DNA of 64,000 bases from Cedecea selenatireducens (GCF_042138895.1 NZ_JBHIKW010000003.1:248001-312000); one strand, 5' to 3'. Positions 42,161 through 51,975 are shown, counted from the first letter of the stretch. Numbers and translations are program-made. The notes: generated by a model from the letters alone, not told the origin.

Positions 42161-44608
42161 TCAGCTTGCCTGCTTTTTCGCGGCGCGCTTCGCCTTCGTT
42201 GCTGCCGCTATTTTACGGGTTTTGTCCGACGGCGCTTTGGCTTTCTTCGGTTTCTTTCCAGCCTTCTCTTTCTTCGCTTTCGCGCCGTCTTTCTCTTTGC
42301 GGAAAGCATTGTCCGGCTCGAAGTTTACGCGTTTGCCAGCCTGGCGGCGCTTAGACGGCGCCCCACCATTTCCGCCTCGCTTCGCTTTGTCTTTTGCCGT
42401 TTTACCTTCACCACGCGGCGCACGTGAGCTTGAGATCAGCGCGAAGTCGATTTTACGCTCGTCCATGTGGACGGCTTCCACCCGAACCTCGACGCGGTCA
42501 CCCAGACGGTAAGTCTGGCCGCCGGATTCGCCAATCAGGCGCTGACCAATCTGGTCAAAGCGATAATAGTCGTTATCCAGCGTTGAGACGTGAACCAGCC
42601 CGTCGATGAACAGGTCTTCCAGGCGCACGAAGAAGCCGAAGCCGGTGACGCTGGCAATAATGCCGTTGAATACCTGGCCCACCTGATCCTGCATGAAGTC
42701 GCACTTCAGCCAGTCCGCTACGTCGCGAGTCGCTTCGTCGGCGCGGCGTTCGGTCATCGAGCAGTGCTGACCCAGCTGCAGCATTTCTTCCATGCTGTAG
42801 TGCCAGCCGCCGGATTCGGTGCTGTTCCCGGTATGCCCCTGTTCTTTCGCCAACAGGTATTTAATGGCGCGGTGCAGCGACAGATCCGGGTAGCGACGAA
42901 TTGGCGAGGTAAAGTGCGCATAGGACTGCAGCGCCAGGCCGAAGTGGCCGCGGTTTTCCGGATCGTAGATAGCCTGCTTCATCGAGCGCAGCAGCATAGT
43001 TTGCAGCATCTCGTGGTCAGGGCGATCGGCGATGGACGCCAGCAGATCGGCGTAATCACGCGGTTCTGGCTTCTGCCCGCCCGGTAATTCAAGACCCAGC
43101 TCCGCCAGTACCGAACGGAATGCAGTGATCGCATCGTTGCTCGGACGATCGTGATCGCGGAACAGCGCTGGCTCGTTGTTCTTCTCAACGAAGCGCGCCG
43201 CCGAGATATTGGCGAGGATCATGCACTCTTCGATTAGCTTGTGCGCATCGTTACGCACGGTCTGTTCGACGCGCTCAATGCGACGCTCTGCGTTGAAGAT
43301 AAACTTCGCTTCTTCGCTCTCGAAGGAAATACCGCCGCGCTGGGCACGGGAAACTTCCAGCACTTTGTAGAGGTTATGCAGCTCTTCGATGTGCTTAACC
43401 AGCGGCGCATACTGCTCGCGCAGCTCCTGGTCGCCCTGCAGCATATGCCAGACCTTGGTATAGGTCAGGCGCGCGTGAGAGCTCATCACCGCTTCATAGA
43501 ATTTATAGCCGGTCAGACGCCCTGCTGCGGAGATGGTCATCTCGCAAACCATACACAGGCGATCCACCTGCGGGTTCAGGGAACACAGGCCGTTTGAAAG
43601 CACTTCCGGCAGCATTGGAACCACCTGCGACGGGAAGTAAACCGAAGTCCCACGGTTGCGGGCTTCGTTATCCAGCGCCGTTGGCGGACGAACGTAGTAG
43701 CTTACGTCGGCAATGGCAACCCACAGGCGCCAGCCGCCGCCGCGTTTTTTCTCGCAGAATACGGCATCATCGAAGTCTCGGGCATCTTCACCATCGATGG
43801 TCATCAGCGGTAAGTCGCGCAGGTCGACGCGGCCAACTTTGGCCTCTTCCGGCACTTCTTCTTTCAGATTTGCGACCTGGGCTTCAACCTCTTTCGGCCA
43901 GACGTACGGAATTTCATGAGTACGCAGCGCCATATCCACGGCCATGCCGGTGCCCATATTGTCACCGAGCACTTCAACAATCTTGCCGATAGCCTTTGTG
44001 CGACGGGTCGGGCGCTGGGTCAGCTCAACCACTACCACAAAGCCCATACGGGCACCCATTAGCTCTTCAGGCGGGATCAGGATGTCGAAGCTCAGGCGGC
44101 TGTCGTCAGGCACCACAAAACCAATGCCCGCATCGGTAAAGTAGCGGCCTACGATTTGACCGGTTCTTGGCTCCAGTACGCGCACAATACGCGCTTCACG
44201 GCGGCCTTTACGATCGGCACCGAGCGGCTGTGCCAGCACCAGGTCGCCGTGCATGCACATCTTCATCTGTTCGGATGAAAGGTAGAGGTCGTCTTTACGG
44301 CCTTCTACGCGCAGGAAACCAAACCCGTCACGGTGGCCAATAACTTTGCCTTTCAGCAGATCGAGGCGTTCCGGCAGCGCGTAGCACTGGCGGCGGGTAA
44401 AGACCAGTTGACCGTCACGCTCCATCGCGCGCAGGCGTCGACGTAAAGCTTCAATCTGTTCTTCACCGGAGATTTTTAGTTCTTCCGCCAGCTCATCGCG
44501 GCTGGCAGGTTTTTCACGTTTAGAAAGGTGATCGAGAATAAACTCCCGGCTTGGGATCGGGTTTTCGTATTTTTCGGCTTCTCGTTCCTGAAAAGGATCT
44601 TTTGACAT
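42161..44608 (-). CDS. rnr: Exoribonuclease R (RNase R)
   Basis: 815-residue 3'-5' processive exoribonuclease that degrades structured RNA, including rRNA fragments and trans-translation substrates. Order seen: helix-turn-helix-like N-terminus, two cold-shock domains, RNB catalytic domain (TIDGEDARDFDDAVFCEKK with the catalytic Asp cluster; HFTSPIRRYPDL), S1 domain (GIIASVTGFGFFVRLEDLFIDGLVHVS) and a Lys/Ala-rich C-terminal tail. Start 44608 (MSKDPF) has GGAGG upstream; eight earlier codons are not conserved. Downstream of nsrR by 38 bases. Confidence 0.97.
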   Translation of the reverse strand: MSKDPFQEREAEKYENPIPSREFILDHLSKREKPASRDELAEELKISGEEQIEALRRRLRAMERDGQLVFTRRQCYALPERLDLLKGKVIGHRDGFGFLRVEGRKDDLYLSSEQMKMCMHGDLVLAQPLGADRKGRREARIVRVLEPRTGQIVGRYFTDAGIGFVVPDDSRLSFDILIPPEELMGARMGFVVVVELTQRPTRRTKAIGKIVEVLGDNMGTGMAVDMALRTHEIPYVWPKEVEAQVANLKEEVPEEAKVGRVDLRDLPLMTIDGEDARDFDDAVFCEKKRGGGWRLWVAIADVSYYVRPPTALDNEARNRGTSVYFPSQVVPMLPEVLSNGLCSLNPQVDRLCMVCEMTISAAGRLTGYKFYEAVMSSHARLTYTKVWHMLQGDQELREQYAPLVKHIEELHNLYKVLEVSRAQRGGISFESEEAKFIFNAERRIERVEQTVRNDAHKLIEECMILANISAARFVEKNNEPALFRDHDRPSNDAITAFRSVLAELGLELPGGQKPEPRDYADLLASIADRPDHEMLQTMLLRSMKQAIYDPENRGHFGLALQSYAHFTSPIRRYPDLSLHRAIKYLLAKEQGHTGNSTESGGWHYSMEEMLQLGQHCSMTERRADEATRDVADWLKCDFMQDQVGQVFNGIIASVTGFGFFVRLEDLFIDGLVHVSTLDNDYYRFDQIGQRLIGESGGQTYRLGDRVEVRVEAVHMDERKIDFALISSSRAPRGEGKTAKDKAKRGGNGGAPSKRRQAGKRVNFEPDNAFRKEKDGAKAKKEKAGKKPKKAKAPSDKTRKIAAATKAKRAAKKQAS

Positions 44609-44646
44609 TTCGGGTCCTCCGTTGTCATCCACAAATGGAATAATAG

Positions 44647-45072
44647 TTACTCCACCAGCAGTAATTTGTAGAGCGGTTGGTTTTGGTCCACCAGATCGGC
44701 CAGCGTATGCTTATCCAGTTCCTGTAGGAAACTTTGCACCGCCTCAGCCAAAGCCTGTTTCAGTCGGCAGGCAGGGGTGATATGACAAAACTCACTGCTA
44801 CAGTTCACCAATGAGAGCGGCTCCAGCTCACGCACCACGTCGCCAATGCGGATCGTGCCCGCAGGCTTACCAAGGCGGATGCCGCCGTTTTTTCCTCGCA
44901 CGGCCATAACATAGCCCGCGCGGCTGAGTTGATTGATGATTTTCACCATATGATTACGGGACACACCGTACACCTCTGTCACTTCAGAGATATTGGTCAT
45001 TCTTCCTTCTGGAAGAGAAGCCATATAAATCAAAGCACGTAAACCGTAATCAGTAAAACTCGTTAACTGCAC
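44647..45072 (-). CDS. nsrR: Nitric-oxide-sensing Rrf2-family repressor NsrR
   Basis: 141-residue Fe-S repressor of NO-stress genes. Winged-helix Rrf2 domain (MQLTSFTDYGLRALIYMASLP, then YGVSRNHMVKIINQLSRAGYV) and cluster cysteines 91, 96 and 102 in NCSSEFCHITPAC. The start is GTG at 45072, preceded by GAGG; this gives exactly the E. coli length, while the longer ATG frame adds 12 unlike residues. Its target ytfE with a consensus operator lies at 24841. First gene of nsrR-rnr-rlmB. Confidence 0.97.
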   Translation of the reverse strand: MQLTSFTDYGLRALIYMASLPEGRMTNISEVTEVYGVSRNHMVKIINQLSRAGYVMAVRGKNGGIRLGKPAGTIRIGDVVRELEPLSLVNCSSEFCHITPACRLKQALAEAVQSFLQELDKHTLADLVDQNQPLYKLLLVE

Positions 45073-45218
45073 ATCAACCTCATGGGTGGGAGGGGAAACG
45101 CTTTGCACAAGGCAAGTTGCACCTTAAAGCAGGTACATATTGATGATAAACCAGCCATATGGTTGCCAGCTAATTTATTTGATTGGAATGATGAATAAAG
45201 CGGCGGGGAGAAAGCAAT

Positions 45219-45242
45219 ACGGGGTGTGATACCACACCCCGT
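45219..45242 (-). terminator. Terminator-like hairpin after purA
   Basis: Perfect 10-bp stem ACGGGGTGTG / CACACCCCGT with a 4-base loop, 8 bases beyond the purA stop. The following minus-strand sequence is only moderately T-rich. Confidence 0.6.
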
Positions 45243-45249
45243 CACATCA

Positions 45250-46548
45250 TTATGCGTCGAACGGATCGCGCAGAATCATGGTTTCAGTACGGTCTGGGCC
45301 GGTAGAGATAATATCAATCGGCACGCCGGTCACTTCTTCAATACGTTTGATGTAGTTCAGCGCTGCCTGCGGCAGACCGCTGCGCTCTTTCACGCCGAAA
45401 GTGGTTTCAGACCAGCCAGGCATCACTTCGTAAATCGGCTCGATACCTTCCCAGTCATCCGCTGCCATTGGGGTGGTGGTCACTTCGCGGCCATCTGGCA
45501 TACGGTAGCCCACGCAGATTTTCACTTCTTTCAGGCCGTCCAGTACGTCCAGCTTGGTCAGGCAGAAGCCAGACAGGGAGTTAATCTGCACGGCACGGCG
45601 TACGGCAACCGCATCCAGCCAGCCGGTACGACGACGACGGCCGGTGGTAGCACCGAATTCGTTACCCTGTTTGCACAGGAACTCGCCGATGTCATCAAAC
45701 AGTTCGGTTGGGAACGGACCCGCACCCACGCGAGTGGAGTAGGCTTTGATGATACCCAGAACGTAATCCACATAGCGCGGACCAATGCCGGAGCCGGTCG
45801 CAACGCCACCAGCGGTGGTGTTAGAGGAAGTTACGTACGGATAGGTACCGTGGTCGATATCCAGCAACGTACCCTGAGCGCCTTCGAACATGATGAAGTC
45901 GCCGCGTTTGCGCGCCTGATCCAGCAGATCGGATACGTCTACCACCATGGAGGTCAGGATGTCGGCAACCGCCATCGCATCATCCAGCACTTTCTGGTAG
46001 TCAACTGCGTCAACTTTGTAGAAGTTCACCAGCTGGAAGTTATGGTATTCCATCACTTCTTTCAGCTTGTCTGCAAAGGTGGCTTTGTCGAACAGGTCGC
46101 CAACGCGCAGGCCACGACGGGCCACTTTGTCTTCGTACGCAGGACCGATACCACGACCGGTAGTCCCGATAGCTTTCGCACCGCGAGCTTTTTCACGCGC
46201 TACGTCCAGCGCAACGTGGTAGTCAAGGATCAGCGGGCAAGCTTCAGACAGCAGCAGACGCTCACGTACCGGAATACCGCGGTCTTCCAGCCCTTTCATC
46301 TCTTTCATCAGCGCAGCAGGAGACAGCACAACGCCGTTACCGATGATGCTGGTGACGTTTTCGCGGAGAATGCCTGATGGAATAAGATGGAGAACGGTTT
46401 TTTCACCGTTGATTACGAGAGTGTGGCCTGCGTTGTGACCGCCCTGATAGCGCACAACATATTTAGCCCGTTCAGTCAGAAGATCGACGATCTTTCCTTT
46501 ACCTTCGTCACCCCATTGGGTGCCCAGTACGACGACGTTGTTACCCAT
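45250..46548 (-). CDS. purA: Adenylosuccinate synthetase
   Basis: 432-residue cytoplasmic enzyme (E. coli 432) that makes adenylosuccinate from IMP, Asp and GTP in AMP synthesis. Signature GTQWGDEGKGKIVD with the catalytic Asp, GGHNAGHT (catalytic His), QGTLLDIDHGTYPYVTSSNTTAGG and the GTP-recognition TGRRRRTGWLD. A PurR-like half-site overlaps the leader. Confidence 0.98.
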   Translation of the reverse strand: MGNNVVVLGTQWGDEGKGKIVDLLTERAKYVVRYQGGHNAGHTLVINGEKTVLHLIPSGILRENVTSIIGNGVVLSPAALMKEMKGLEDRGIPVRERLLLSEACPLILDYHVALDVAREKARGAKAIGTTGRGIGPAYEDKVARRGLRVGDLFDKATFADKLKEVMEYHNFQLVNFYKVDAVDYQKVLDDAMAVADILTSMVVDVSDLLDQARKRGDFIMFEGAQGTLLDIDHGTYPYVTSSNTTAGGVATGSGIGPRYVDYVLGIIKAYSTRVGAGPFPTELFDDIGEFLCKQGNEFGATTGRRRRTGWLDAVAVRRAVQINSLSGFCLTKLDVLDGLKEVKICVGYRMPDGREVTTTPMAADDWEGIEPIYEVMPGWSETTFGVKERSGLPQAALNYIKRIEEVTGVPIDIISTGPDRTETMILRDPFDA

Positions 46549-46554
46549 TTTTCA

Positions 46555-46570
46555 AAATCACCGTTTGCTT
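46555..46570 (-). promoter_or_regulatory. Candidate PurR box before purA
   Basis: AAGCAAACGGTGATTT on the minus strand keeps the GCAAACG core of the PurR consensus; the second half is degenerate. It lies directly before the purA ATG, where E. coli purA is known to be PurR-controlled. Confidence 0.4.
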
Positions 46571-46650
46571 AAAAAAGGATTCTACCATCGGTTTCCCAGA
46601 TGAACAGCCCTTTTAGTATACAAAATAGGTTTCTGCCGGATAAATTTCGC

Positions 46651-46848
46651 TCAGCTGCTGGCGCGACTCAACATGTAGTAGATAACAATGCCCGCAACCA
46701 CAAGACCGCCGCCAAAACGACGAAGCAATGTGTCCGGTAATTGAGCCATGGCCAGAATCATGCGCCGCCAGATGCGCGGATAAAGCATGGGGCCTAGCCC
46801 TTCGAGCACTAACACCAGGGCAAGCGCCAGCCAAATTGTAGAATTCAT
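46651..46848 (-). CDS. yjeT: DUF2065 inner-membrane protein YjeT
   Basis: 65-residue membrane protein, the same length as E. coli YjeT: MNSTIWLALALVLVLEGLGPMLYP forms the first helix, RRFGGGLVVAGIVIYYML the second. Function unknown. Start 46848 has AAGGA upstream; an ATG two codons earlier is possible. Lies between hflC and purA on the same strand, but a strong hairpin separates it from hflC. Confidence 0.93.
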   Translation of the reverse strand: MNSTIWLALALVLVLEGLGPMLYPRIWRRMILAMAQLPDTLLRRFGGGLVVAGIVIYYMLSRASS

Positions 46849-46867
46849 AATCATCCTTTACGGGCAT

Positions 46868-46895
46868 AAAAAAAGAGCCGGTAAACCGGCTCTTT
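46868..46895 (-). terminator. Terminator at the end of the hfq-hflXKC superoperon
   Basis: AAAGAGCCGG-TAAA-CCGGCTCTTT; on the minus strand it is followed by seven T residues, 15 bases after the hflC stop. Confidence 0.92.
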
Positions 46896-46910
46896 GATAA
46901 TACTCAGCGA

Positions 46911-47915
46911 TTAGCGTGAGCTATTTGCTGGCGTCTTCATGTAGCGGAAGAAGTCGCTGTCCGGGCTCAGAACCATGATGTCCTGGTTAGACTGGAAGCT
47001 AGCTTCATAAGCACGCAGGCTACGAATAAAGGCATAGAAGTCTGGATCCTGGCTAAACGCATCAGCAAACAGTTTCGCGGCTTCTGCATCGCCTTCACCA
47101 CGAGTCATACGGCCCTGGCGCTCAGCTTCTGCCAGCGTACGGGTCACTTCGTAATCAGCGGTAGCACGCAGCTTCTCAGCCTCTTCCTGACCCTGTGAAC
47201 GGTGGCGACGAGCAACCGCTTCACGCTCGGCGCGCATACGGTTGTAGATAGCCTCGGACACTTCGGTCGGCAGGTTGATCTGCTTGATACGCACATCGAC
47301 GACTTCAATACCCAGCGCGGCCATACTGTTCGGGTTAACCACCGGCACTTTGCCGTTGGTCTCTTCGGTAATACGCGCCGCTGCGGAAGCGATAGCATCA
47401 TCCGCCGCCGGTGTAGCAACTTCATCATCCGTGCCCGCAGAACCGGAGTTCAGAGCATCGCGCACGTCCAGCGTCAGGCGACCACGGGAATCGGTCACGA
47501 TGTCTTTCACATCCAGACGACCAATTTCAGAACGCAGACGGTCACTGAACTTACGTTTCAACAGCACTTCAGCCTGAGAAACGTCGCCACCGCCGGTGGC
47601 CAGGTAGTAACGGCTAAAGTCGCTAATGCGCCACTTGATGTAGGAGTCAACGATCAGGTCTTTCTTCTCTTTTGTCACAAAGCGATCGGCCTGGTTGTCC
47701 ATCGTCTGGATACGCGCATCCAGCGTTTTCACGGTTTCAATGAACGGGATCTTGAAATGCAGACCCGGCTCATACACTACCGGTTTATTTTCGTCATCAC
47801 GCAGGACTTTACCGAAGCGTAATGTAATGCCGCGCTCGCCCTCATGCACCACGAACAGCGAGGTGTAAATCACGACCAGCACGATGATAATTACTGCAAT
47901 AAAAGACTTACGCAT
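46911..47915 (-). CDS. hflC: FtsH protease modulator HflC
   Basis: 334-residue SPFH/stomatin-domain protein with one N-terminal membrane anchor (about residues 5-22) and a periplasmic body. Forms the HflKC cage around FtsH and limits access of membrane substrates. Conserved VVHEGERGITLRFGKVLRD and IQTMDNQADRFVTKEKKDLIVDSYIKW. Begins 2 bases after hflK ends. Confidence 0.98.
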   Translation of the reverse strand: MRKSFIAVIIIVLVVIYTSLFVVHEGERGITLRFGKVLRDDENKPVVYEPGLHFKIPFIETVKTLDARIQTMDNQADRFVTKEKKDLIVDSYIKWRISDFSRYYLATGGGDVSQAEVLLKRKFSDRLRSEIGRLDVKDIVTDSRGRLTLDVRDALNSGSAGTDDEVATPAADDAIASAAARITEETNGKVPVVNPNSMAALGIEVVDVRIKQINLPTEVSEAIYNRMRAEREAVARRHRSQGQEEAEKLRATADYEVTRTLAEAERQGRMTRGEGDAEAAKLFADAFSQDPDFYAFIRSLRAYEASFQSNQDIMVLSPDSDFFRYMKTPANSSR

Positions 47916-47917
47916 CG

Positions 47918-49177
47918 TTATTCACTCCCTACGCGCTGGGTATCGTTGCGCTGTGCGTTAGCACGACGCTGATCCATGATATCGCCGCTCGAGGAGGACG
48001 AAGAGGTGCTGGCACTGCTGCCTGAGCTGGACGCTGGCGGCAGGCGCAGCAGGTTGCTCGCTGCGCTGTTATCGCCCTTTGCGGCCGGCTGCTGAGCGCC
48101 GCCCTTCAACATCTGATCCAGCGGCAGCACCATCAGGTTGCCACCTTTGTCATTAACCAGCACTTTACGGGTGTGGCTAAGGACTTTTTCCATGGTCTCG
48201 ATATACAGACGCTCGCGGGTGATTTCCGGTGCGGCTTTATATTCCGGCAACAGTCGGGCAAAGCGAGAAACTTCACCTTCAGCTTCCAGAACGGTCTGCA
48301 CTTTATAAGCACGAGCCTCTTCCAGAATACGCTGAGCCTGGCCGTTAGCACGCGGCTGTACTTCGTTGGTGTATGCCTCAGCCTCACGGATGTACTGCTG
48401 TTCGTTTTCACGAGCAGAGATAGCATCATCAAATGCGGCCTTCACCTCTTCCGGCGGACGCGCCGTCTGGAAGTTGACGTCCAGCAGAGTGATCCCCATG
48501 TTGTAAGGCTTGATGGTTTCTTCAAGCTCACGCTGGGTATCGCTACGAATCACGGTACGACCCTCGGTGAGGATCTTATCCATGGTGTACTTGCCGATAA
48601 CGCCACGCAGCGCGCTGTCGGTGGCCTGACGCAGGCTGTCATCCGCGCTGGTCACGCTAAACAGGTAGCGCTGTGGATCGGTAATGCGGTACTGCACGTT
48701 CATCTCAACGCGCACCACGTTTTCATCAGAGGTCAGCATCACGCCGGACGCTGCCAGTTCACGTACCGATTCAACGTTCACCGCCTGAACGCTGTCGATA
48801 AAGGTCGGCTTCCAGTTCAGGCCTGGCTCAACCAGGTGGCTGAATTTACCAAAGCGGGTCACAACACCGCGTTCGGCTTCTTTAATGGTATAGAACCCGG
48901 TCGCTGCCCAGATAATGACCGCCGCAGCGGCAACGATACCGACCACGCGACCACCAATAGGATTACCCGGTCCCTGCGATGCGTTACCACCGCCGCTACC
49001 GCCACTTTTCCGTCCGCCAAGGCCGCCGAGCTTTTTGCTCAGCTTGCGGAAGATATCATCCAGATCAGGTGGACCCTGATCGCGCCCTCCTTTGTTACCC
49101 CCAGAGTCGCCGCCAGGCTTGCTGCTTCCCCACGGGTCGCGGTCCTGTCCGTTATTACCGGGCTGATTCCACGCCAT
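47918..49177 (-). CDS. hflK: FtsH protease modulator HflK
   Basis: 419-residue SPFH-domain partner of HflC. Gly/Asp/Pro-rich cytoplasmic N-terminus (MAWNQPGNNGQDRDPWGSSK), membrane helix at about residues 79-97 (VVGIVAAAAVIIWAATGFY), SPFH domain and a Ser-rich C-terminal tail ending DTQRVGSE. Second last gene of the superoperon. Confidence 0.98.
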   Translation of the reverse strand: MAWNQPGNNGQDRDPWGSSKPGGDSGGNKGGRDQGPPDLDDIFRKLSKKLGGLGGRKSGGSGGGNASQGPGNPIGGRVVGIVAAAAVIIWAATGFYTIKEAERGVVTRFGKFSHLVEPGLNWKPTFIDSVQAVNVESVRELAASGVMLTSDENVVRVEMNVQYRITDPQRYLFSVTSADDSLRQATDSALRGVIGKYTMDKILTEGRTVIRSDTQRELEETIKPYNMGITLLDVNFQTARPPEEVKAAFDDAISARENEQQYIREAEAYTNEVQPRANGQAQRILEEARAYKVQTVLEAEGEVSRFARLLPEYKAAPEITRERLYIETMEKVLSHTRKVLVNDKGGNLMVLPLDQMLKGGAQQPAAKGDNSAASNLLRLPPASSSGSSASTSSSSSSGDIMDQRRANAQRNDTQRVGSE

Positions 49178-49261
49178 GTTTATGCTCCATATTTGTTGTG
49201 CGGTGATATCCCCCTAGGGGGAAATAGTCTTCAGGACATTTATGAGCCGACTTGATTGCGT

Positions 49262-50542
49262 CTAAACGATGTAATCCGCGAGTGCCGGTTCTTGTTTACA
49301 AAGGCGACGCCAGTCCACGATAGGCATACGGACTTCTAATCCCACGCAGCCGTCTTCCTCTGTCCACTCTTTTTCTATTGCCTGAAGCTGATAAAAACGG
49401 CTCCGTAAACGCCCTGCCTGAGGGGGTAAACGCAGCGTATGCTGCGCAATTTCACCAGACAAACGTTCTGTCAGAGCCTGGAAAAGCAGTGGCACACCGG
49501 CACCGGTCTGGGCGGAAAGCCAGACGCGGATCGGCACATTCTCGTCGTTTCTGTCGATACGCGGTTCAAACTCATCCAGCGCATCGATTTTATTCATGAC
49601 CAACAGAGTTGGGATTTCATCCGCCTCAATCTCTTCCAGTACGGTATCGACTGCTGCAATGTTTTCCTGTATCCGGAAGTCGGCCGCGTCAATCACGTGT
49701 AGCAACAGCGTGGCCTGACGAGTCTCCTGCAAAGTGGCTTTAAACGCTGCTACCAAATCATGCGGCAGGTGGCGAATAAAACCGACAGTATCTGCCAGCA
49801 CGGTTTCGCCCACGTCGGCGACGTCAATACGGCGCAGTGTAGGATCGAGTGTGGCAAATAGCTGATCCGCGGCATAAACATCGGCCGCGGTAATTCTGTT
49901 AAATAGCGTGGATTTACCGGCGTTGGTGTAGCCCACCAATGAAATCGTCGGCACATCTGCTTTATTACGTGAACGACGTCCCTGCTCGCGCTGTTTCTCT
50001 ACGCGCGCTAAGCGCGAGAGAATCAGCATAATACGGTTGCGTAACAGGCGACGGTCCGTCTCGAGTTGGGTTTCACCCGGGCCACGTAAACCAATCCCGC
50101 CTTTCTGGCGCTCAAGGTGGGTCCAGCCGCGCACGAGGCGAGTAGCCAGATGGCGGAGCTGGGCCAGCTCAACCTGCAATTTACCTTCATGGGTACGTGC
50201 ACGTTGGGCAAAAATATCTAAAATTAACCCGGTGCGATCGATAACACGGCACTCGCACAGAGCTTCCAGGTTACGTTCCTGGGCGGGGGATAACGCATGA
50301 TCAAACAGCACAACCGACGCACCAGTGGCTTTAACAGCCTCGGCAATCTCAACGGCTTTGCCTTCACCAACGAAATACTTTGGGTGCGGGGATTTGCGGC
50401 TACCGGTTACCACCTGTAGTGCTTCGACACCGGCTGAAGAGACCAGGGATTCAAACTCCGCGAGGTCCTCCATGTCTTTGTCTTGCGAAAAATAGATGTG
50501 AACCAGCACCGCCTGCTCACCGGCATCATAACGGTCAAACAA
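49262..50542 (-). CDS. hflX: Ribosome-splitting GTPase HflX
   Basis: 426-residue GTPase that binds the 50S subunit and rescues stalled or hibernating ribosomes after heat stress. N-terminal HflX domain (GSRKSPHPKYFVGEGKAVEIA, GETQLETDRR), G domain with G1 GYTNAGKST, G3 DTVGF and G4 NKID. The start is TTG (50542), as family alignment from MFDRYDAGEQ demands, with GAGAGG 8 bases upstream; length equals E. coli. Confidence 0.97.
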   Translation of the reverse strand: MFDRYDAGEQAVLVHIYFSQDKDMEDLAEFESLVSSAGVEALQVVTGSRKSPHPKYFVGEGKAVEIAEAVKATGASVVLFDHALSPAQERNLEALCECRVIDRTGLILDIFAQRARTHEGKLQVELAQLRHLATRLVRGWTHLERQKGGIGLRGPGETQLETDRRLLRNRIMLILSRLARVEKQREQGRRSRNKADVPTISLVGYTNAGKSTLFNRITAADVYAADQLFATLDPTLRRIDVADVGETVLADTVGFIRHLPHDLVAAFKATLQETRQATLLLHVIDAADFRIQENIAAVDTVLEEIEADEIPTLLVMNKIDALDEFEPRIDRNDENVPIRVWLSAQTGAGVPLLFQALTERLSGEIAQHTLRLPPQAGRLRSRFYQLQAIEKEWTEEDGCVGLEVRMPIVDWRRLCKQEPALADYIV

Positions 50543-50556
50543 GCGTATAACCTCTC

Positions 50557-50590
50557 AAAAAGACCAGCGGGGAACGCAGCTGAACTGGTC
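50557..50590 (-). terminator. Partial terminator between hfq and hflX
   Basis: GACCAG / CTGGTC stem with a structured 17-base interior, followed on the minus strand by five T residues. It probably attenuates read-through from hfq into hflX. Confidence 0.55.
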
Positions 50591-50617
50591 CCCCGACCGG
50601 GAAAACAGCAAGCGACC

Positions 50618-50929
50618 TTATTCGGTTTCTTCGCTGTCTTGTTGCGTCGCAGAACCAGCCTGCGCGCTGCCGCCGTGATGGTAGCCGCCAGAACCGCCGG
50701 TGCCGGTGTTATTGCTATGATGAGAAACCGGACGAGACGGAACAACGGTAGAAATCGCGTGCTTATAGACCATCTGGCTGACCGTGTTTTTCAACAGGAT
50801 CACGAACTGATCGAAAGACTCAATTTGCCCTTGCAGCTTAATACCATTCACCAAATAAATAGAAACTGGAACACGTTCACGACGCAGTGCGTTCAAGAAC
50901 GGATCTTGTAAAGATTGCCCCTTAGCCAT
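50618..50929 (-). CDS. hfq: RNA chaperone Hfq
   Basis: 103-residue Sm-like hexamer that pairs small RNAs with mRNAs. Sm1 (VSIYLVNGIKLQGQIESFDQ) and Sm2 (YKHAISTVVPSRP) motifs and conserved Q8, F42 and K56-H57 regions are present. The disordered tail is Gly/His/Ser-rich (GTGGSGGYHHGGSAQAG) and differs from E. coli. Ends ..QDSEETE, the acidic tip typical of enterobacteria. Confidence 0.99.
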   Translation of the reverse strand: MAKGQSLQDPFLNALRRERVPVSIYLVNGIKLQGQIESFDQFVILLKNTVSQMVYKHAISTVVPSRPVSHHSNNTGTGGSGGYHHGGSAQAGSATQQDSEETE

Positions 50930-51030
50930 TCTATCTTTTCCTTATATGTTTGTTGTTTGTCACTCAAGAGCGATTAGCTCTGAAAAACTGCGTAAAAATT
51001 TGCGCACGCTGACGTTTCAATTGTACACAT

Positions 51031-51975
51031 TCACCCATGCTTAGCACTAACAACCTGTAGCACTTCGCTGTATGCCTGTTCCGGTTTTTCACTGTCTAAC
51101 CAGTGAACCCCTTCCCAGCCACGCAGCCAGGTCATCTGGCGCTTAGCCAACTGACGCGTCGCGCAAATACCTCGATAAACCATCTCATCGTATGAAGTTT
51201 CACCGGCCAAATAAGACCACATCTGGCGGTAACCCACGCAACGGATGGAAGGCATCTCCGTATGCAAATCTCCGCGAGCAAAAAGCGCCCGCACTTCTGC
51301 TTCAAAACCTGAAGCCAACATCTGATGAAAACGCTGCTCAATTCGCTGATGGAGCAGTTCACGGCTCGCCGGGGCGATGGCGAACTGATGCACCTGATAC
51401 GGCAGAGCTTCTCCTGACGTTTGCGTCAGTTCCGTTAAAGTTTTACCCGAAATGAAAAAAACTTCCAGTGCCCGGGAAAGCCTTTGCGGATCATTTGGAT
51501 GAATCCGGGCAGCGGCAACGGGATCAATCTGTTCCAGTTGACGATGCAACGCATCCCATCCTTGCTCTGCCGCCTGTTGCTCTATCTTTGCCCTGACTTC
51601 CGGGTCCGCCGACGGGAGCGGCGAAAGCCCCTCTAACAGCGCTTTAAAATAGAGCATTGTGCCGCCGACCAGCAGCGGAATACGCCCGGCGGCGGTAATT
51701 TCAGCCATCTCGGCCAGCGCGTCGCGACGAAAATCTGCCGCAGAATACGCCTGAGCCGGGTCAAGCAGGTCCAGCAGCCTGTGCGGCGCCAGGGCTTGCT
51801 CTTGTTCCGTTGGCTTAGCGGTACCGACATCCATCCCTCGATAGATGAGGGCCGAATCCACGCTTATCAACTCTACCGGCAAAGTTTTACGCAAATTAAT
51901 GGCAAGTGCCGTCTTACCTGAGGCCGTGGGCCCCATTAAAAAAATTGCCTGTGGCTGTTTTTTATCTTCAGTCAT
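51031..51975 (-). CDS. miaA: tRNA dimethylallyltransferase MiaA
   Basis: 314-residue enzyme that isopentenylates A37 of tRNAs reading UNN codons. P-loop FLMGPTASGKTALA, DSALIYRGMDVGTAKP, and IRCVGYRQMWSYL with RQLAKRQMTWLR substrate-binding segments. Overlaps mutL by 8 bases. In E. coli hfq promoters, including heat-shock ones, lie inside miaA. Confidence 0.98.
   Translation of the reverse strand: MTEDKKQPQAIFLMGPTASGKTALAINLRKTLPVELISVDSALIYRGMDVGTAKPTEQEQALAPHRLLDLLDPAQAYSAADFRRDALAEMAEITAAGRIPLLVGGTMLYFKALLEGLSPLPSADPEVRAKIEQQAAEQGWDALHRQLEQIDPVAAARIHPNDPQRLSRALEVFFISGKTLTELTQTSGEALPYQVHQFAIAPASRELLHQRIEQRFHQMLASGFEAEVRALFARGDLHTEMPSIRCVGYRQMWSYLAGETSYDEMVYRGICATRQLAKRQMTWLRGWEGVHWLDSEKPEQAYSEVLQVVSAKHG

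Noticed and set aside
45226..46377. Plus-strand open frame of 383 codons opposite purA
   Set aside because: Antisense to a fully conserved purA and without a recognisable domain; a shadow frame.
48173..49255. Plus-strand open frame of 360 codons opposite hflK
   Set aside because: Antisense to hflK, no family similarity and no RBS.
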